From Dietzia aurantiaca (lineage in GTDB: Bacteria; Actinomycetota; Actinomycetes; Mycobacteriales; Mycobacteriaceae): a stretch of DNA of 64,000 bases. Position 1 is the first letter of the stretch. Each line of letters opens with the position of its first letter. Positions 10,263 to 18,453 of this stretch are shown here, piece after piece. The stretch lies in contig NZ_JAIFXZ010000001.1 of the NCBI RefSeq assembly GCF_021033825.1, positions 124,001-188,000 on the forward strand, given 5' to 3'. A program made the translations under genes and the position numbers. The notes below the pieces were generated by a model. That model was not told where the DNA came from. It did not search any database and was given only the letters and a program-made list of their open reading frames with translations.

Positions 10263-11695
10263 TTGAAGGCCACCTCCGTTCCGCGCAGCGCCGGAGCACC
10301 GACGGCGCCTATCCACCCCGGGACCTCGTCGACGTCACGTGAGGTGGCGACTCCGTACACGGTTCGGACGGTGTCGGTCTCCAGTGGAGATCCGGCGTAG
10401 GCCATGGCCATCACGTCTGCTCCCTGTCCCGCGGTGACGGTCGACGGGAACGGCATGTTCGGCTGCTCCGGCACGGCGCGGCCGGGGGCTGCGGGAACTG
10501 ATCCCCGAGTGCGCATGGTGGGCACGGGACCGTCTTCCAACAGGGGATTCGGCAGGGTGGGCATGAATTCCGGCCCGGGGTTACGTGAGGGCGGCTGATA
10601 GGAGCCGTCCGCGATCGCACCGCCGGGTGCCATAGGGAAGTTCTGCGGTGCCTGGGCGGGCTCGTAGCAGCGCGGTCCACGCGTGTCGAAGAACCGGGGC
10701 TCGTCCTGGTTGGGGACGTACCGACCCTTGGGGTTGACGACCTCGATGGTCACCCGGATACCGGGGGTCGAGGTCCCCACGCCGAGAATGTCGTCAGAAC
10801 GCTCGAGAGCGGTCATGAACAGTTCGGCCGTGCAGGGAAGCGCCGGCGTGTACTCGGCGAGCGCCTCCAGCGAGCGGCGCGAGTTGATGGTCAGCGCGAT
10901 GAGGTCGTCGCGGTTGTCGACGAGGAAGCCGGTGGCCGCCTCGGAGCCCGAGCTGATCCGCTCCAACCCGTCCGCTATGTCGGTGCGCCGCTGGATCACC
11001 GTGTCGCCGGTGGTCCGGAGTGCGTCGAGAGCGTGGATGAGGTCGGGCAGCGCCTCGGAATAGGTCTGGGAGAAGGTCGCCAGATCCTCGAGCCCGGCCT
11101 CCAGTGCGGGCATCTCCTGGGTGATTCCGTCGAAGACCTGTCCGATGTCGACCAGGCCCGCGCCGATCTCGTCTCCCCTGCCGGCCAGCGCCTGGTTGAT
11201 GGCGCCGAGCGTGCCGGCGAGCTTCTCCGGCGGGACTGCCTCCAGTACCGGGAGCAATCCGTCGAGGACGCGACCGAGCTCGGTCGCGTTACCGCGGGAA
11301 TCCTGCTCGATGGTCGCACCAGCCTCGATCGTGCCGACCGGCTGGTCGGGGAACGCCAGTGAGACGTAGCGCTCGCCGAACAGCGTCTTGGGCAGTAACC
11401 GCCCGCTGATGTTCGCGGGCAGCTGATCCATATAGGCCGGGTCGAACTCCATGTCGACGCGCACCCGGTCGCCCTCCAGCTCAACGCCTGCGACGCGACC
11501 GACCAGTACACCCCGGGCCTTGACGTCCGCGTCGTTCGGCAGGGCGAAGGCCATGTCGTCGGTGTACATGGTGACGCTGTCCGACGACGTGAACGCCCGG
11601 TTGTAGATGGCGACGGTGACAGCGACGAAGGCCATCACAATGACGATGAACAGGGCTGCGAGCAGTCGCTTCCTCGTCGAGGACATCTCGTTCAT
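10259..11695 (-). CDS. mceA: MCE family protein MceA
   Basis: 478 residues from the ATG at 11695, which overlaps the yrbEB stop by 4 nt. Membrane anchor at about 8-29, MCE domain at about 38-115 (VKARGVLVGRVAGVEL), helical region at about 130-290, then a C-terminal extension of over 150 residues rich in Pro, Gly and Asn (from about residue 325). It is the longest Mce subunit here. In mycobacteria the first subunit also carries a C-terminal tail, but its role is unknown to me. First of the six Mce subunits. Confidence 0.93.
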   Translation of the reverse strand: MNEMSSTRKRLLAALFIVIVMAFVAVTVAIYNRAFTSSDSVTMYTDDMAFALPNDADVKARGVLVGRVAGVELEGDRVRVDMEFDPAYMDQLPANISGRLLPKTLFGERYVSLAFPDQPVGTIEAGATIEQDSRGNATELGRVLDGLLPVLEAVPPEKLAGTLGAINQALAGRGDEIGAGLVDIGQVFDGITQEMPALEAGLEDLATFSQTYSEALPDLIHALDALRTTGDTVIQRRTDIADGLERISSGSEAATGFLVDNRDDLIALTINSRRSLEALAEYTPALPCTAELFMTALERSDDILGVGTSTPGIRVTIEVVNPKGRYVPNQDEPRFFDTRGPRCYEPAQAPQNFPMAPGGAIADGSYQPPSRNPGPEFMPTLPNPLLEDGPVPTMRTRGSVPAAPGRAVPEQPNMPFPSTVTAGQGADVMAMAYAGSPLETDTVRTVYGVATSRDVDEVPGWIGAVGAPALRGTEVAFK

Positions 11696-12549
11696 CCGGC
11701 CACCCGCACAGTCGTGGTCGTGCCCCACAGGGCGAGTCCGACGAAGAAGTTGAGGATGGCCACCACGACGATCGTCGTCCGGACGGCACGCCCCACGGCC
11801 ACGCCGACACCGGCCGGGCCGCCGGTGGCGGTGAACCCGTAGAAGCAGTGGATCATCACGAGGACGAACGCGAAGATGATGACCTTGATGAAGGAATATA
11901 TGACGTCTTCTGGTGGCAAGAATAGGTGGAAATAGTGGTCGAATGAGCCTGTGGACTGGCCTTGGATCAGGGTGTTGACCCCCCGCGTGGCCAGGTACGA
12001 CGCCAGCAGACCGACCACGTAGAGCGGGATCACCGCGATGAAGCCGGCGATGATCCGGGTGGTGACCAGGTACGGGACACTCGGGATAGCCATGACCTCG
12101 AGGGCATCGATCTCCTCGGAGATCCGCATGGCACCGAGCTGGGCGGTAAAGCCGCAGCCGACCGTGGCCGAGAGCGCGAGGGACGCCACGACCGGCGCCA
12201 CCTCACGGGTGTTGACGTAGGCCGACAGGAAGCCGGTGAGGACCGAGCTGCCGATCTGGTCGAGCGCCGCGTAGCCCTGCAGGCCGACCACCACGCCGGT
12301 GAAGCCGCTCATCATGACGATGACGCCGATGGTGCCGCCGAGGACCGCCAGCACGCCCACCCCGAACGTGACCTCGGCGATGAGCCGCAGCACCTCGTGC
12401 CGGTAGTGCACGATCGTCTGCGGGATCCAGCGGATGGCCCGGAGGTGGAACGCCAGCTGGTCGCCCAGCGAGTCGAATGACGCAATAGGGCCACGGATCA
12501 TGGCCCGCAGTCGCGCCCGCGTGGGCCCGACGTCGGTATGTATCGCCAT
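11692..12549 (-). CDS. yrbEB: MCE importer permease YrbEB
   Basis: 285 residues, MlaE/YrbE permease family with about five hydrophobic segments. The family signature is plain in the middle (SALVG-type loop SATVGCGFTAQLGAMRISEEIDALEVM, residues about 127-153), where the conserved Glu/Asp-rich coupling helix contacts the ATPase. Forms a heterodimer with YrbEA in the cytoplasmic membrane. Its ATG immediately follows the yrbEA stop with no spacer. The GSFDHYFHLFLPPEDVIYS stretch near residue 205 is a short extracytoplasmic or loop segment. Confidence 0.94.
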   Translation of the reverse strand: MAIHTDVGPTRARLRAMIRGPIASFDSLGDQLAFHLRAIRWIPQTIVHYRHEVLRLIAEVTFGVGVLAVLGGTIGVIVMMSGFTGVVVGLQGYAALDQIGSSVLTGFLSAYVNTREVAPVVASLALSATVGCGFTAQLGAMRISEEIDALEVMAIPSVPYLVTTRIIAGFIAVIPLYVVGLLASYLATRGVNTLIQGQSTGSFDHYFHLFLPPEDVIYSFIKVIIFAFVLVMIHCFYGFTATGGPAGVGVAVGRAVRTTIVVVAILNFFVGLALWGTTTTVRVAG

Positions 12550-13380
12550 CTACGACCCCTTCGGGGGAACGATCTGCAGGTACATCGCCGTGAGGATGAG
12601 ATTGGCGAAGAACAGCAGGAGGAATGTCAGGACCACGCCCAGGTTCACGGCATCGCCGACGCCCTTGGGCCCACCCTTGGGGTTCATGCCGCAGTACGAG
12701 GCCACGACTCCGGCGATGAGCCCGAACACCAGGGCCTTGAACGAGGACATGATGAAGTCCGGCAGCTGGGCGAGCGCACCGAACGACATGAGGTAGGCAC
12801 CGGGGGTACCGCCCTGCAGCAGGATGTTGAACACGTAGCCGCCGGAGATCCCGACGATCGAGACCAGGCCGTTGAGCAGAACCGCCACCAGCATCATCCC
12901 CAGGACGCGGGGGACGACGAGGCGCTGGACAGGGTCGATTCCCAGGACCCGCATCGCGTCGAGTTCCTCGCGGATACTGCGGGCCCCCAGGTCTGCAGCA
13001 ACCGCGGATCCCGCGGCGCCGGCGATGAGAAGGGAGGTCACCAGGGGCGCGCCCTGCTGGACGACGGCGAGGACACCGGTCGCACCGGTGTACGCCTCCG
13101 CACCCAACTGCTGGACCAACGATCCGGTCTGCATCGCCACGACCGCACCGAACGGAATCGCGACCAATGCCGACGGAAGGATTGTCACCGAGGCGATGAA
13201 CCAGGACTGCTCGATGAACTCACGGAACTGGAACGGCCTCCTGAAGATCCCCCGGAGCACCTCGAGGAAGAGCCTGAACACCGAACCAGCCGCGCCGATC
13301 GCATCCCGGATACCGCCGCCGACCTCGGCAGCCGAGACCCCGGCCTTCTCTTCTGGCTGCTGGGTTGCGCCCTCCGCCAT
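12550..13380 (-). CDS. yrbEA: MCE importer permease YrbEA
   Basis: 276 residues, MlaE/YrbE permease family, with a 45-residue polar N-terminus followed by five hydrophobic segments. The coupling loop reads AAGSAVAADLGARSIREEL, then DAMRVLGIDP. Pairs with YrbEB. The ATG start has a GGAGGG purine run just upstream, within a C8 tract (minus strand G8) at 13388-13395. It lies 30 nt after mceG, the largest gap among the transport genes of the operon apart from that before the first Mas. Confidence 0.94.
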   Translation of the reverse strand: MAEGATQQPEEKAGVSAAEVGGGIRDAIGAAGSVFRLFLEVLRGIFRRPFQFREFIEQSWFIASVTILPSALVAIPFGAVVAMQTGSLVQQLGAEAYTGATGVLAVVQQGAPLVTSLLIAGAAGSAVAADLGARSIREELDAMRVLGIDPVQRLVVPRVLGMMLVAVLLNGLVSIVGISGGYVFNILLQGGTPGAYLMSFGALAQLPDFIMSSFKALVFGLIAGVVASYCGMNPKGGPKGVGDAVNLGVVLTFLLLFFANLILTAMYLQIVPPKGS

Positions 13381-13410
13381 CTACCCTCCCCCCCCGGACT
13401 CGTCGCCGAT

Positions 13411-14514
13411 TCAGTTCTCAGCAGAACCATAGTGGTCGTCCAGGCCGCTTCCGGAGGCGGAGTCGCCTCCGGAAGCCGGCGCGACGGCACCCGCCGGGAC
13501 GGCCGTGGCGGTGTTTCCGTTGCCGTGGCCTCGCGCGGCCCACTCCTCACGGATGGCGTTCTGGGCCCCCTCGGGCAGGGTGTCGAGCATCTCCGACACG
13601 CGCTTCTCACGACGCAGCTCGCCCTGACGCACCGGGCTACCCGGCGTCGGCTGCATCTGCGACGGCACGCCTCGGAGTTCGTCCTCGCCCGGGGAACCGT
13701 CGTTGTGCCCGGCCTCGGCCTGCTCCATCTCCGCACGCATCTGCGCGTCGTCCTTCTCCTCGGACATACCGATGGGGCCGAGCTTGGATCCGCGCAGGAA
13801 CTGACGCACGGACGGTTCCTCACTGGTGAGGAGCACCTCGCGGGGGCCGAACATGACGAGGTTCTTGCGGTACAGCATCCCGAGGTTGTCGGGAACCGTA
13901 CGGGCCAGGTTGATGTTGTGCGTCACGATGAGGATCGTGGCGTCGATCTGGGCGTTGATGTCGATGAGCAGCTGTGCGAGGTAGGTCGTACGCACCGGAT
14001 CGAGTCCCGAGTCGGGCTCGTCGACGAGGATGATCTCCGGGTCCAGTACGAGGGCGCGGGCCAGGCCGGCGCGCTTGCGCATACCGCCTGAGATCTCTCC
14101 GGGAAGCTTGCCCTCGGCGCCGGTGAGACCGGTGAGCTCCAGCTTCTCCATGACGATGTTCCGGATCTCTGATTCCGACTTGCGCGTGTGCTCCCGCAAC
14201 GGGAACGCCACATTGTCGTAGAGGTCCATCGAGCCGAACAGCGCACCGTCCTGGAAGAGGACGCCGAACAGCTTGCGGACCTCGTAGAGCTCCTTGGCGG
14301 TGCACTGGAGGATGTCCGTGCCGTCGATGATGATCTTGCCGCGCTCAGGCCGCAGGAGACCGATCAGCGACTTGAGGAACACGGACTTACCGGTGCCCGA
14401 CGGGCCCAGCAGCGCGCTGACCTCTCCCTCGGGGAGGGTGAACGTCACGTCCTCCCAGATCTTCTGCGAACCGAACGACTTGGTCAGCCCTTCGACGGAA
14501 ACCTCGACACCCAC
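13411..14514 (-). CDS. mceG: MCE importer ATPase MceG (Mkl, MlaF-like)
   Basis: 367 residues from the GTG at 14514; GAGGAG lies 7 nt upstream and the protein then begins VGVEVSVEGLTKSFG, matching mycobacterial Mkl. ABC ATPase: Walker A GPSGTGKS (37-44), signature SGGMRKRAG (about 142-150), Walker B IILVDEP and the switch His in VTHN. After the ATPase core comes the MceG-type C-terminal extension (from about residue 255, IGPIGMSEEKDD) and a further low-complexity Gly/Ala/Ser tail. It powers lipid or sterol import through YrbEAB. It is the first gene of the operon, unlike mycobacteria, where mceG stands alone near rplL. Confidence 0.95.
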   Translation of the reverse strand: MGVEVSVEGLTKSFGSQKIWEDVTFTLPEGEVSALLGPSGTGKSVFLKSLIGLLRPERGKIIIDGTDILQCTAKELYEVRKLFGVLFQDGALFGSMDLYDNVAFPLREHTRKSESEIRNIVMEKLELTGLTGAEGKLPGEISGGMRKRAGLARALVLDPEIILVDEPDSGLDPVRTTYLAQLLIDINAQIDATILIVTHNINLARTVPDNLGMLYRKNLVMFGPREVLLTSEEPSVRQFLRGSKLGPIGMSEEKDDAQMRAEMEQAEAGHNDGSPGEDELRGVPSQMQPTPGSPVRQGELRREKRVSEMLDTLPEGAQNAIREEWAARGHGNGNTATAVPAGAVAPASGGDSASGSGLDDHYGSAEN

Positions 14515-14745
14515 GTCAGCACTCCTCACTTCAGCCCACGTTTGTGGCCACGGTCACTGTAAACTACCGCTCGGAGGAACTGCTTTGTTACATGCCCACC
14601 GATTCCGTTACGTGATCAGATCGAACCGGTAGTGCGAGACCGGTGGACGGCGGCCAAGGCACGCCGCCCGGGTGGCTCGCCGGACGCTGTGGCATGCCTG
14701 ATCGGGCCCGGTCGATCCCCTCCACCCGTCGCCCGGAAATGCCGC

Positions 14746-14779
14746 AGGGGCGGCCCGGCACGAATGCCGGACCGCCCCT
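14746..14779 (-). terminator. Terminator-like hairpin after rplL
   Basis: Inverted repeat: AGGGGCGG-C-CCGGCA and TGCCGG-A-CCGCCCCT around a CGAA loop (14-bp stem, one bulge-like mismatch). It starts 20 nt after the rplL stop. There is no real U-run on the minus strand, as often in actinobacteria. It separates rplL from the mce operon. Confidence 0.7.
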
Positions 14780-14800
14780 GACGAGCGGTGCTGCGTCAGC

Positions 14801-15187
14801 TCACTTGAGCGAGACGGAGGCACCGGCCTCCTCGAGCTTGGTCTTGGCGGCCTCGGCGGCCTCCTTGTCGACCTTCTCCAGCAGCGCCTTGGGAGCGGAC
14901 TCGACGAGGTCCTTGGCCTCCTTGAGGCCCAGGCCCGAGACGATCTCGCGGACGACCTTGATCACGCCGATCTTCTTATCGCCGGCCGACTCGAGGACGA
15001 CATCGAACTCGTCCTGCTCGGCGGCGGCCTCGCCACCGGCAGCCGGGGCGCCGGCGGCCGCGACGGCGACCGGAGCGGCGGCGGTGACCTCGAAGGTGTC
15101 CTCGAACAGCTTCACGAACTCGGAGAGCTCGAGAAGGGTCATCTCCTTGAAGGCATCAAGGAGCTCGTCGTTGCTGAGCTTCGCCAT
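14801..15187 (-). CDS. rplL: 50S ribosomal protein L7/L12
   Basis: 128 residues, normal length. N-terminal dimerisation domain (1-32, [20 protein letters not shown]), Ala/Gly/Pro-rich hinge (about 34-56) and the C-terminal factor-binding domain with [11 protein letters not shown] and [15 protein letters not shown]. Forms the stalk multimer on L10 and recruits translation GTPases. AAAGGA precedes the ATG by 7 nt. It follows rplJ at 60 nt and ends before a strong hairpin. Confidence 0.98.
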   Translation of the reverse strand: MAKLSNDELLDAFKEMTLLELSEFVKLFEDTFEVTAAAPVAVAAAGAPAAGGEAAAEQDEFDVVLESAGDKKIGVIKVVREIVSGLGLKEAKDLVESAPKALLEKVDKEAAEAAKTKLEEAGASVSLK

Positions 15188-15247
15188 GGTGGCGTCCTTT
15201 CGTTGTGTCCCGGCGCCGTCATGCGGCCCGGAAGCATGTGGGGTAGG

Positions 15248-15760
15248 TCAGTTCTTCTTGTCCTGGAGGGCGCCGAACAGACGCGCCAGCTGCGAGGCGG
15301 GCGCGTTGAACAGGCCGGCGGCCTTGGTCTGGTTGCCCTTGAGCGCACCAGCGAGCTTCGCGAGCAGGACCTCGCGGGACTCGAGCTCGGCGATCTTCTC
15401 GAAGTCGGTGGCGGACAGCGGCTGGCCGTCCATGACACCGCCCTTGATGACGAGCGCCTTGTTGTCCTTGGCGAAGTTCTTGAGCGCCTTGGCGGCGTCC
15501 ACGACCTCACCGGTGACGAACGCGATGGCGGTGGGGCCGGACAGGAGGTCGTCGAGACCCTCGACGCCGGCTTCCTGCGCCGCGCGCTTCACCAGGGTGT
15601 TCTTGGCCACGGTGTACGTGGAACCTTCACCCAGCGCCTTGCGCAGCTCGGTGACCTGCGGAACGGAGAGTCCGCGGTACTCGGTGACCACAGCGGTCGT
15701 GGAGTTCTGGAAATGCTCCGTGATCTCCGCGACGGCCTGGACCTTGGCGGGCTTTGCCAT
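15248..15760 (-). CDS. rplJ: 50S ribosomal protein L10
   Basis: 170 residues from the ATG at 15760 ([17 protein letters not shown]), preceded by AAGGAGG, one of the best ribosome binding sites in the window. The open frame extends to 15931 but that part is leader RNA. Contains the RNA-binding N-terminal domain with [15 protein letters not shown] and KNTLVKRAA, and the C-terminal helix that binds L7/L12 dimers. Cotranscribed with rplL; the leader holds an attenuator-like hairpin, consistent with autogenous L10 control. Confidence 0.98.
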   Translation of the reverse strand: MAKPAKVQAVAEITEHFQNSTTAVVTEYRGLSVPQVTELRKALGEGSTYTVAKNTLVKRAAQEAGVEGLDDLLSGPTAIAFVTGEVVDAAKALKNFAKDNKALVIKGGVMDGQPLSATDFEKIAELESREVLLAKLAGALKGNQTKAAGLFNAPASQLARLFGALQDKKN

Positions 15761-15804
15761 GTTTCGCCTCCTTTCTGCTTCGTCTCGCCCGAGAGAAACA
15801 CGAA

Positions 15805-15831
15805 CGCCCCGTGCGCAGGGGGCACGGGGCG
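15805..15831 (-). promoter_or_regulatory. Attenuator-like hairpin in the rplJ leader (L10 leader)
   Basis: On the minus strand a perfect 10-bp stem (CGCCCCGTGC / GCACGGGGCG, 7-nt loop) is followed by TTCGTGTTTCTC. It sits about 45 nt upstream of the rplJ start in a leader of more than 250 nt. Known biology: rplJL operons are commonly controlled by L10 binding to their leader. Whether this hairpin terminates transcription is an inference. Confidence 0.55.
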
Positions 15832-16023
15832 TGGAGGAATGGCCGCGAACCCTGGGGTTCACTGACACGTCCGACGCTGACCGGTGTTCTCCTGCGCGGG
15901 CCGTCCGGGCGCTCCCGGACCCTTCGACCACCCCCGGCGGGAGTGGCGACCTGCGGTCTTCGGTGAAACTTGATCAGTTGCCCGGCTGCACGGGGCGACC
16001 AGGCGTTCAAACTTCCGCTCAAG

Positions 16024-16051
16024 AGTATAGGTACTCGGAGGAACAGACCAA
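16024..16051 (-). promoter_or_regulatory. Putative rplJL promoter
   Basis: Minus-strand TTGGTC (16046-16051) and TATACT (16024-16029) are spaced by 16 nt. The -10 hexamer matches consensus at five of six positions. It lies about 265 nt upstream of rplJ, consistent with the long regulatory leader, in the gap before the divergent kinase gene. Confidence 0.6.
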
Positions 16052-16104
16052 ATCTCCTGGCCGCCGGAATGGCGGGCCGGTCAGGATTCTGACAGATTGG
16101 TGCC

Positions 16105-17088
16105 GTGGCCCCATCCCCGTCCCGTGTCGCCGTCGTCTATAACCCGATCAAAGTCAGTGGCGACGAGATCCGTCGACGCACCGAGATCCGGGCAGCGCGC
16201 CACGGGTGGACCGATCCCCTGTTCCACGAGACCACGGAAGCCGATCCGGGAACCGGGCAGGCCGCCGCGGCCGCGGCGGAGGGAGTCGGCTTGGTGATCG
16301 CCTGCGGTGGTGACGGAACGGTGCGTTCCGTCGCCCGGGGGCTCATCGGCAGTTCCGTACCGATGGGCGTGGTCCCCCTCGGTACCGGCAACCTGTTGGC
16401 CCGCAATCTCGACGTCCCCCGCGACGCCGTCGACCGCGCGCTGCATGTGGCCATGGGCGGGCGGACGCGCCCGATCGATCTGGGCGAGGTCCGGTACACC
16501 GACGGCGACGGCACCTCGCACGACGATGTCTTTCTCGTCATGCTCGGCGCCGGCATGGACGCCGACATGATCGCCGGCACCGACGACGATCTCAAGGCCC
16601 GCGTGGGGTGGCTCGCCTACGTCGGGGCGTTTGCCAACACCCTGGTACGCGGTCACCGGATCAAGGTCGAGTATTCACTGGACGACGGTCCACTCGTACA
16701 GACGAGGGCGCGGACCCTCCTCGTGGCGAACTGCGGGATGCTGCAGGGCGGGATGGTGCTCCTGCCCGCCGCAGTGATCGACGACGGCCAACTGGACGTG
16801 ATGGCGCTTCGCGCCAAGGGCGTGCTCGAGTGGGCCGAGGCCGGTGCCGTGCTCGCCCAGCACACCGTCCGACACCGGGTCCGGTCGCTCCCGGGAACGA
16901 GGGCGCCGGCGGACGAACGAGAACAACGCCGGACGCCCCCGGTGGATTTCCGGCAGGGCGTGCGGGTGCACACCCGGATCCTCGAGAAGCCGGCGTCGTT
17001 CCAGATCGACGGGGAGGACTGCGGCACGGTTTCGGGCTTCTCGGCACGGATCAAGCACCGGGGGTTGATGGTCCGGGTCCCGAACTGA
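16105..17088 (+). CDS. Diacylglycerol kinase catalytic domain protein (lipid kinase, DagK/LCB5 type)
   Basis: 327 residues, GTG start at 16105 without a clear ribosome binding site, so possibly leaderless. The ATP-binding motif GGDGT is at residues 68-72 and the second signature PLGTGNLLAR at 91-100, both hallmarks of the diacylglycerol kinase/sphingosine kinase superfamily. C-terminal beta-rich domain typical of bacterial DgkB/YegS ends in IKHRGLMVRVP. It would phosphorylate diacylglycerol or another lipid alcohol with ATP. The substrate cannot be told from sequence; a sphingoid base is possible in view of the oxoamine synthase about 9 kb away, but this is speculation. Divergent from rplJ. 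Confidence 0.88.
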   Translation: MAPSPSRVAVVYNPIKVSGDEIRRRTEIRAARHGWTDPLFHETTEADPGTGQAAAAAAEGVGLVIACGGDGTVRSVARGLIGSSVPMGVVPLGTGNLLARNLDVPRDAVDRALHVAMGGRTRPIDLGEVRYTDGDGTSHDDVFLVMLGAGMDADMIAGTDDDLKARVGWLAYVGAFANTLVRGHRIKVEYSLDDGPLVQTRARTLLVANCGMLQGGMVLLPAAVIDDGQLDVMALRAKGVLEWAEAGAVLAQHTVRHRVRSLPGTRAPADEREQRRTPPVDFRQGVRVHTRILEKPASFQIDGEDCGTVSGFSARIKHRGLMVRVPN

Positions 17089-17184
17089 CCCCTCAGGTCA
17101 GTCGTCGCGCACGAAAAGCGCCACCACATCGTGGATCTCCTCCCCGCCGTGTGCGAGACCGTCCACCTAGGGTTATGAGGAGAG

Positions 17185-18453
17185 ATGCAAGAGCCACGCA
17201 CCGGGCGGCGCGCGGCGGGGAGGGAGCGGAACGTGGAGTCGACAACGCAGGACCGGAGCGGCCCACTGGCGGGGATGCTCGTGTTGGAGCTCGGCACCCT
17301 CATCGCCGGTCCCTTCGCCGGGCGCCTGCTCGGCGACATGGGCGCCCGGGTGATCAAGATCGAGGATCCGGGGCGCCCCGACCCCCTGCGCACCTGGGGA
17401 CAGGGCGAGCGCGACGGGCGCCGACACTTCTGGACGGTCCACGCCCGGAACAAGGAGTCCGTCACGCTCGATCTGCGTTCGGAGGAAGGCGCGACGATCT
17501 TCCGCGACCTGGTGTCCCGCGCGGACGTGGTGGTCGAGAACTTCCGCCCCGGCACCCTGGAGAAGTGGGGGCTGGGACCCGATGAGTTGCACGAGATCAA
17601 CGCGGGCCTGGTGATCGGCCGCGTCTCGGGGTATGGCCAGACCGGTCCGCAGGCCACGCGCGCCGGATACGCCTCCGTCGCCGAGGGCGTCTCCGGTCTG
17701 CGCCACCTCAACGGCTTCCCCGGCCAACCACCGCCGCGCATGGCGTTGTCGATCGGCGACACCCTGGGCGGGATGTTCGCCGTGCAGGGCGTCCTCGCGG
17801 CGCTACTCGCCCGCGCCACCAGCGGCCGCGGCCAGGTGGTGGACGTCGCGCTCACCGAATCCTGCCTGGCGGTCCAGGAGTCGGTGATCCCCGACTACGA
17901 CGCGGCCGGGGTGGTCCGCGGACCGTCCGGCACCCGGCTCGAGGGGATCGCGCCGTCCAACCTGTACCGGGCCTCCGACGGCCTGTGGGTGATCATCGCA
18001 GCCAACCAGGACACCGTGTTCCGCCGCCTGTGCTCGGCGATGGAACGCCCTGCGCTCGCCGACGACCCCCGGTTCGTGGACCATTCGGCGCGCGGCATCC
18101 ACCAGGACGAGATCGACGCGATCATCGCCGACTGGGCCGCCGAGCGCACGGCCGAGCAGATCCGCGAAACCCTCGACCGTGCAGGAGTGGTGGTGGGGCC
18201 GGTCAACACGGTGGCCGACGTGGTGCGCGACGAGCAGTTCCGGGCCCGCGGGATGCTGGTTCCGCACACGGTGCCCGGCGTGGACGACACCGTCCTCGGC
18301 CCCGGCGTCGTGCCGGTCCTGACCGACACCCCGGGACAGGTCGGCCGCGGCGGCGCGCCGGAGCCCGGGTTCGACAACGATGCCGTCTACCGCGACCTCC
18401 TCGGGATGGACGACGCGCGCATGTCCGACCTGGCCGCGCGTGGCGTCATCTGA
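17185..18453 (+). CDS. Class III CoA-transferase (CaiB/BaiF family)
   Basis: 422 residues from the ATG at 17185; a GTG at 17233 (VESTTQDRSG) is an equally good start. The family opens with GMLVLELGTLIAGPFAGRLLGDMGA, the CoA-binding fold, and has the candidate catalytic Asp at 192 (SIGDTLGG), which forms the acyl anhydride in formyl-CoA transferase. Such enzymes move CoA between carboxylic acids. It ends 8 nt inside the convergent HMG-CoA-lyase-like gene. Human SUGCT, of the same class, uses succinyl-CoA to activate glutarate or hydroxymethylglutarate, so a functional link with the lyase is attractive but unproven. Confidence 0.9.
   Translation: MQEPRTGRRAAGRERNVESTTQDRSGPLAGMLVLELGTLIAGPFAGRLLGDMGARVIKIEDPGRPDPLRTWGQGERDGRRHFWTVHARNKESVTLDLRSEEGATIFRDLVSRADVVVENFRPGTLEKWGLGPDELHEINAGLVIGRVSGYGQTGPQATRAGYASVAEGVSGLRHLNGFPGQPPPRMALSIGDTLGGMFAVQGVLAALLARATSGRGQVVDVALTESCLAVQESVIPDYDAAGVVRGPSGTRLEGIAPSNLYRASDGLWVIIAANQDTVFRRLCSAMERPALADDPRFVDHSARGIHQDEIDAIIADWAAERTAEQIRETLDRAGVVVGPVNTVADVVRDEQFRARGMLVPHTVPGVDDTVLGPGVVPVLTDTPGQVGRGGAPEPGFDNDAVYRDLLGMDDARMSDLAARGVI

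Noticed and set aside
14556-14566. TACAGT/TAGTTT elements upstream of mceG as its promoter
   Set aside because: No acceptable -35 hexamer lies 16-18 nt upstream, so I do not list it as a feature, although a promoter must exist between 14515 and 14745.
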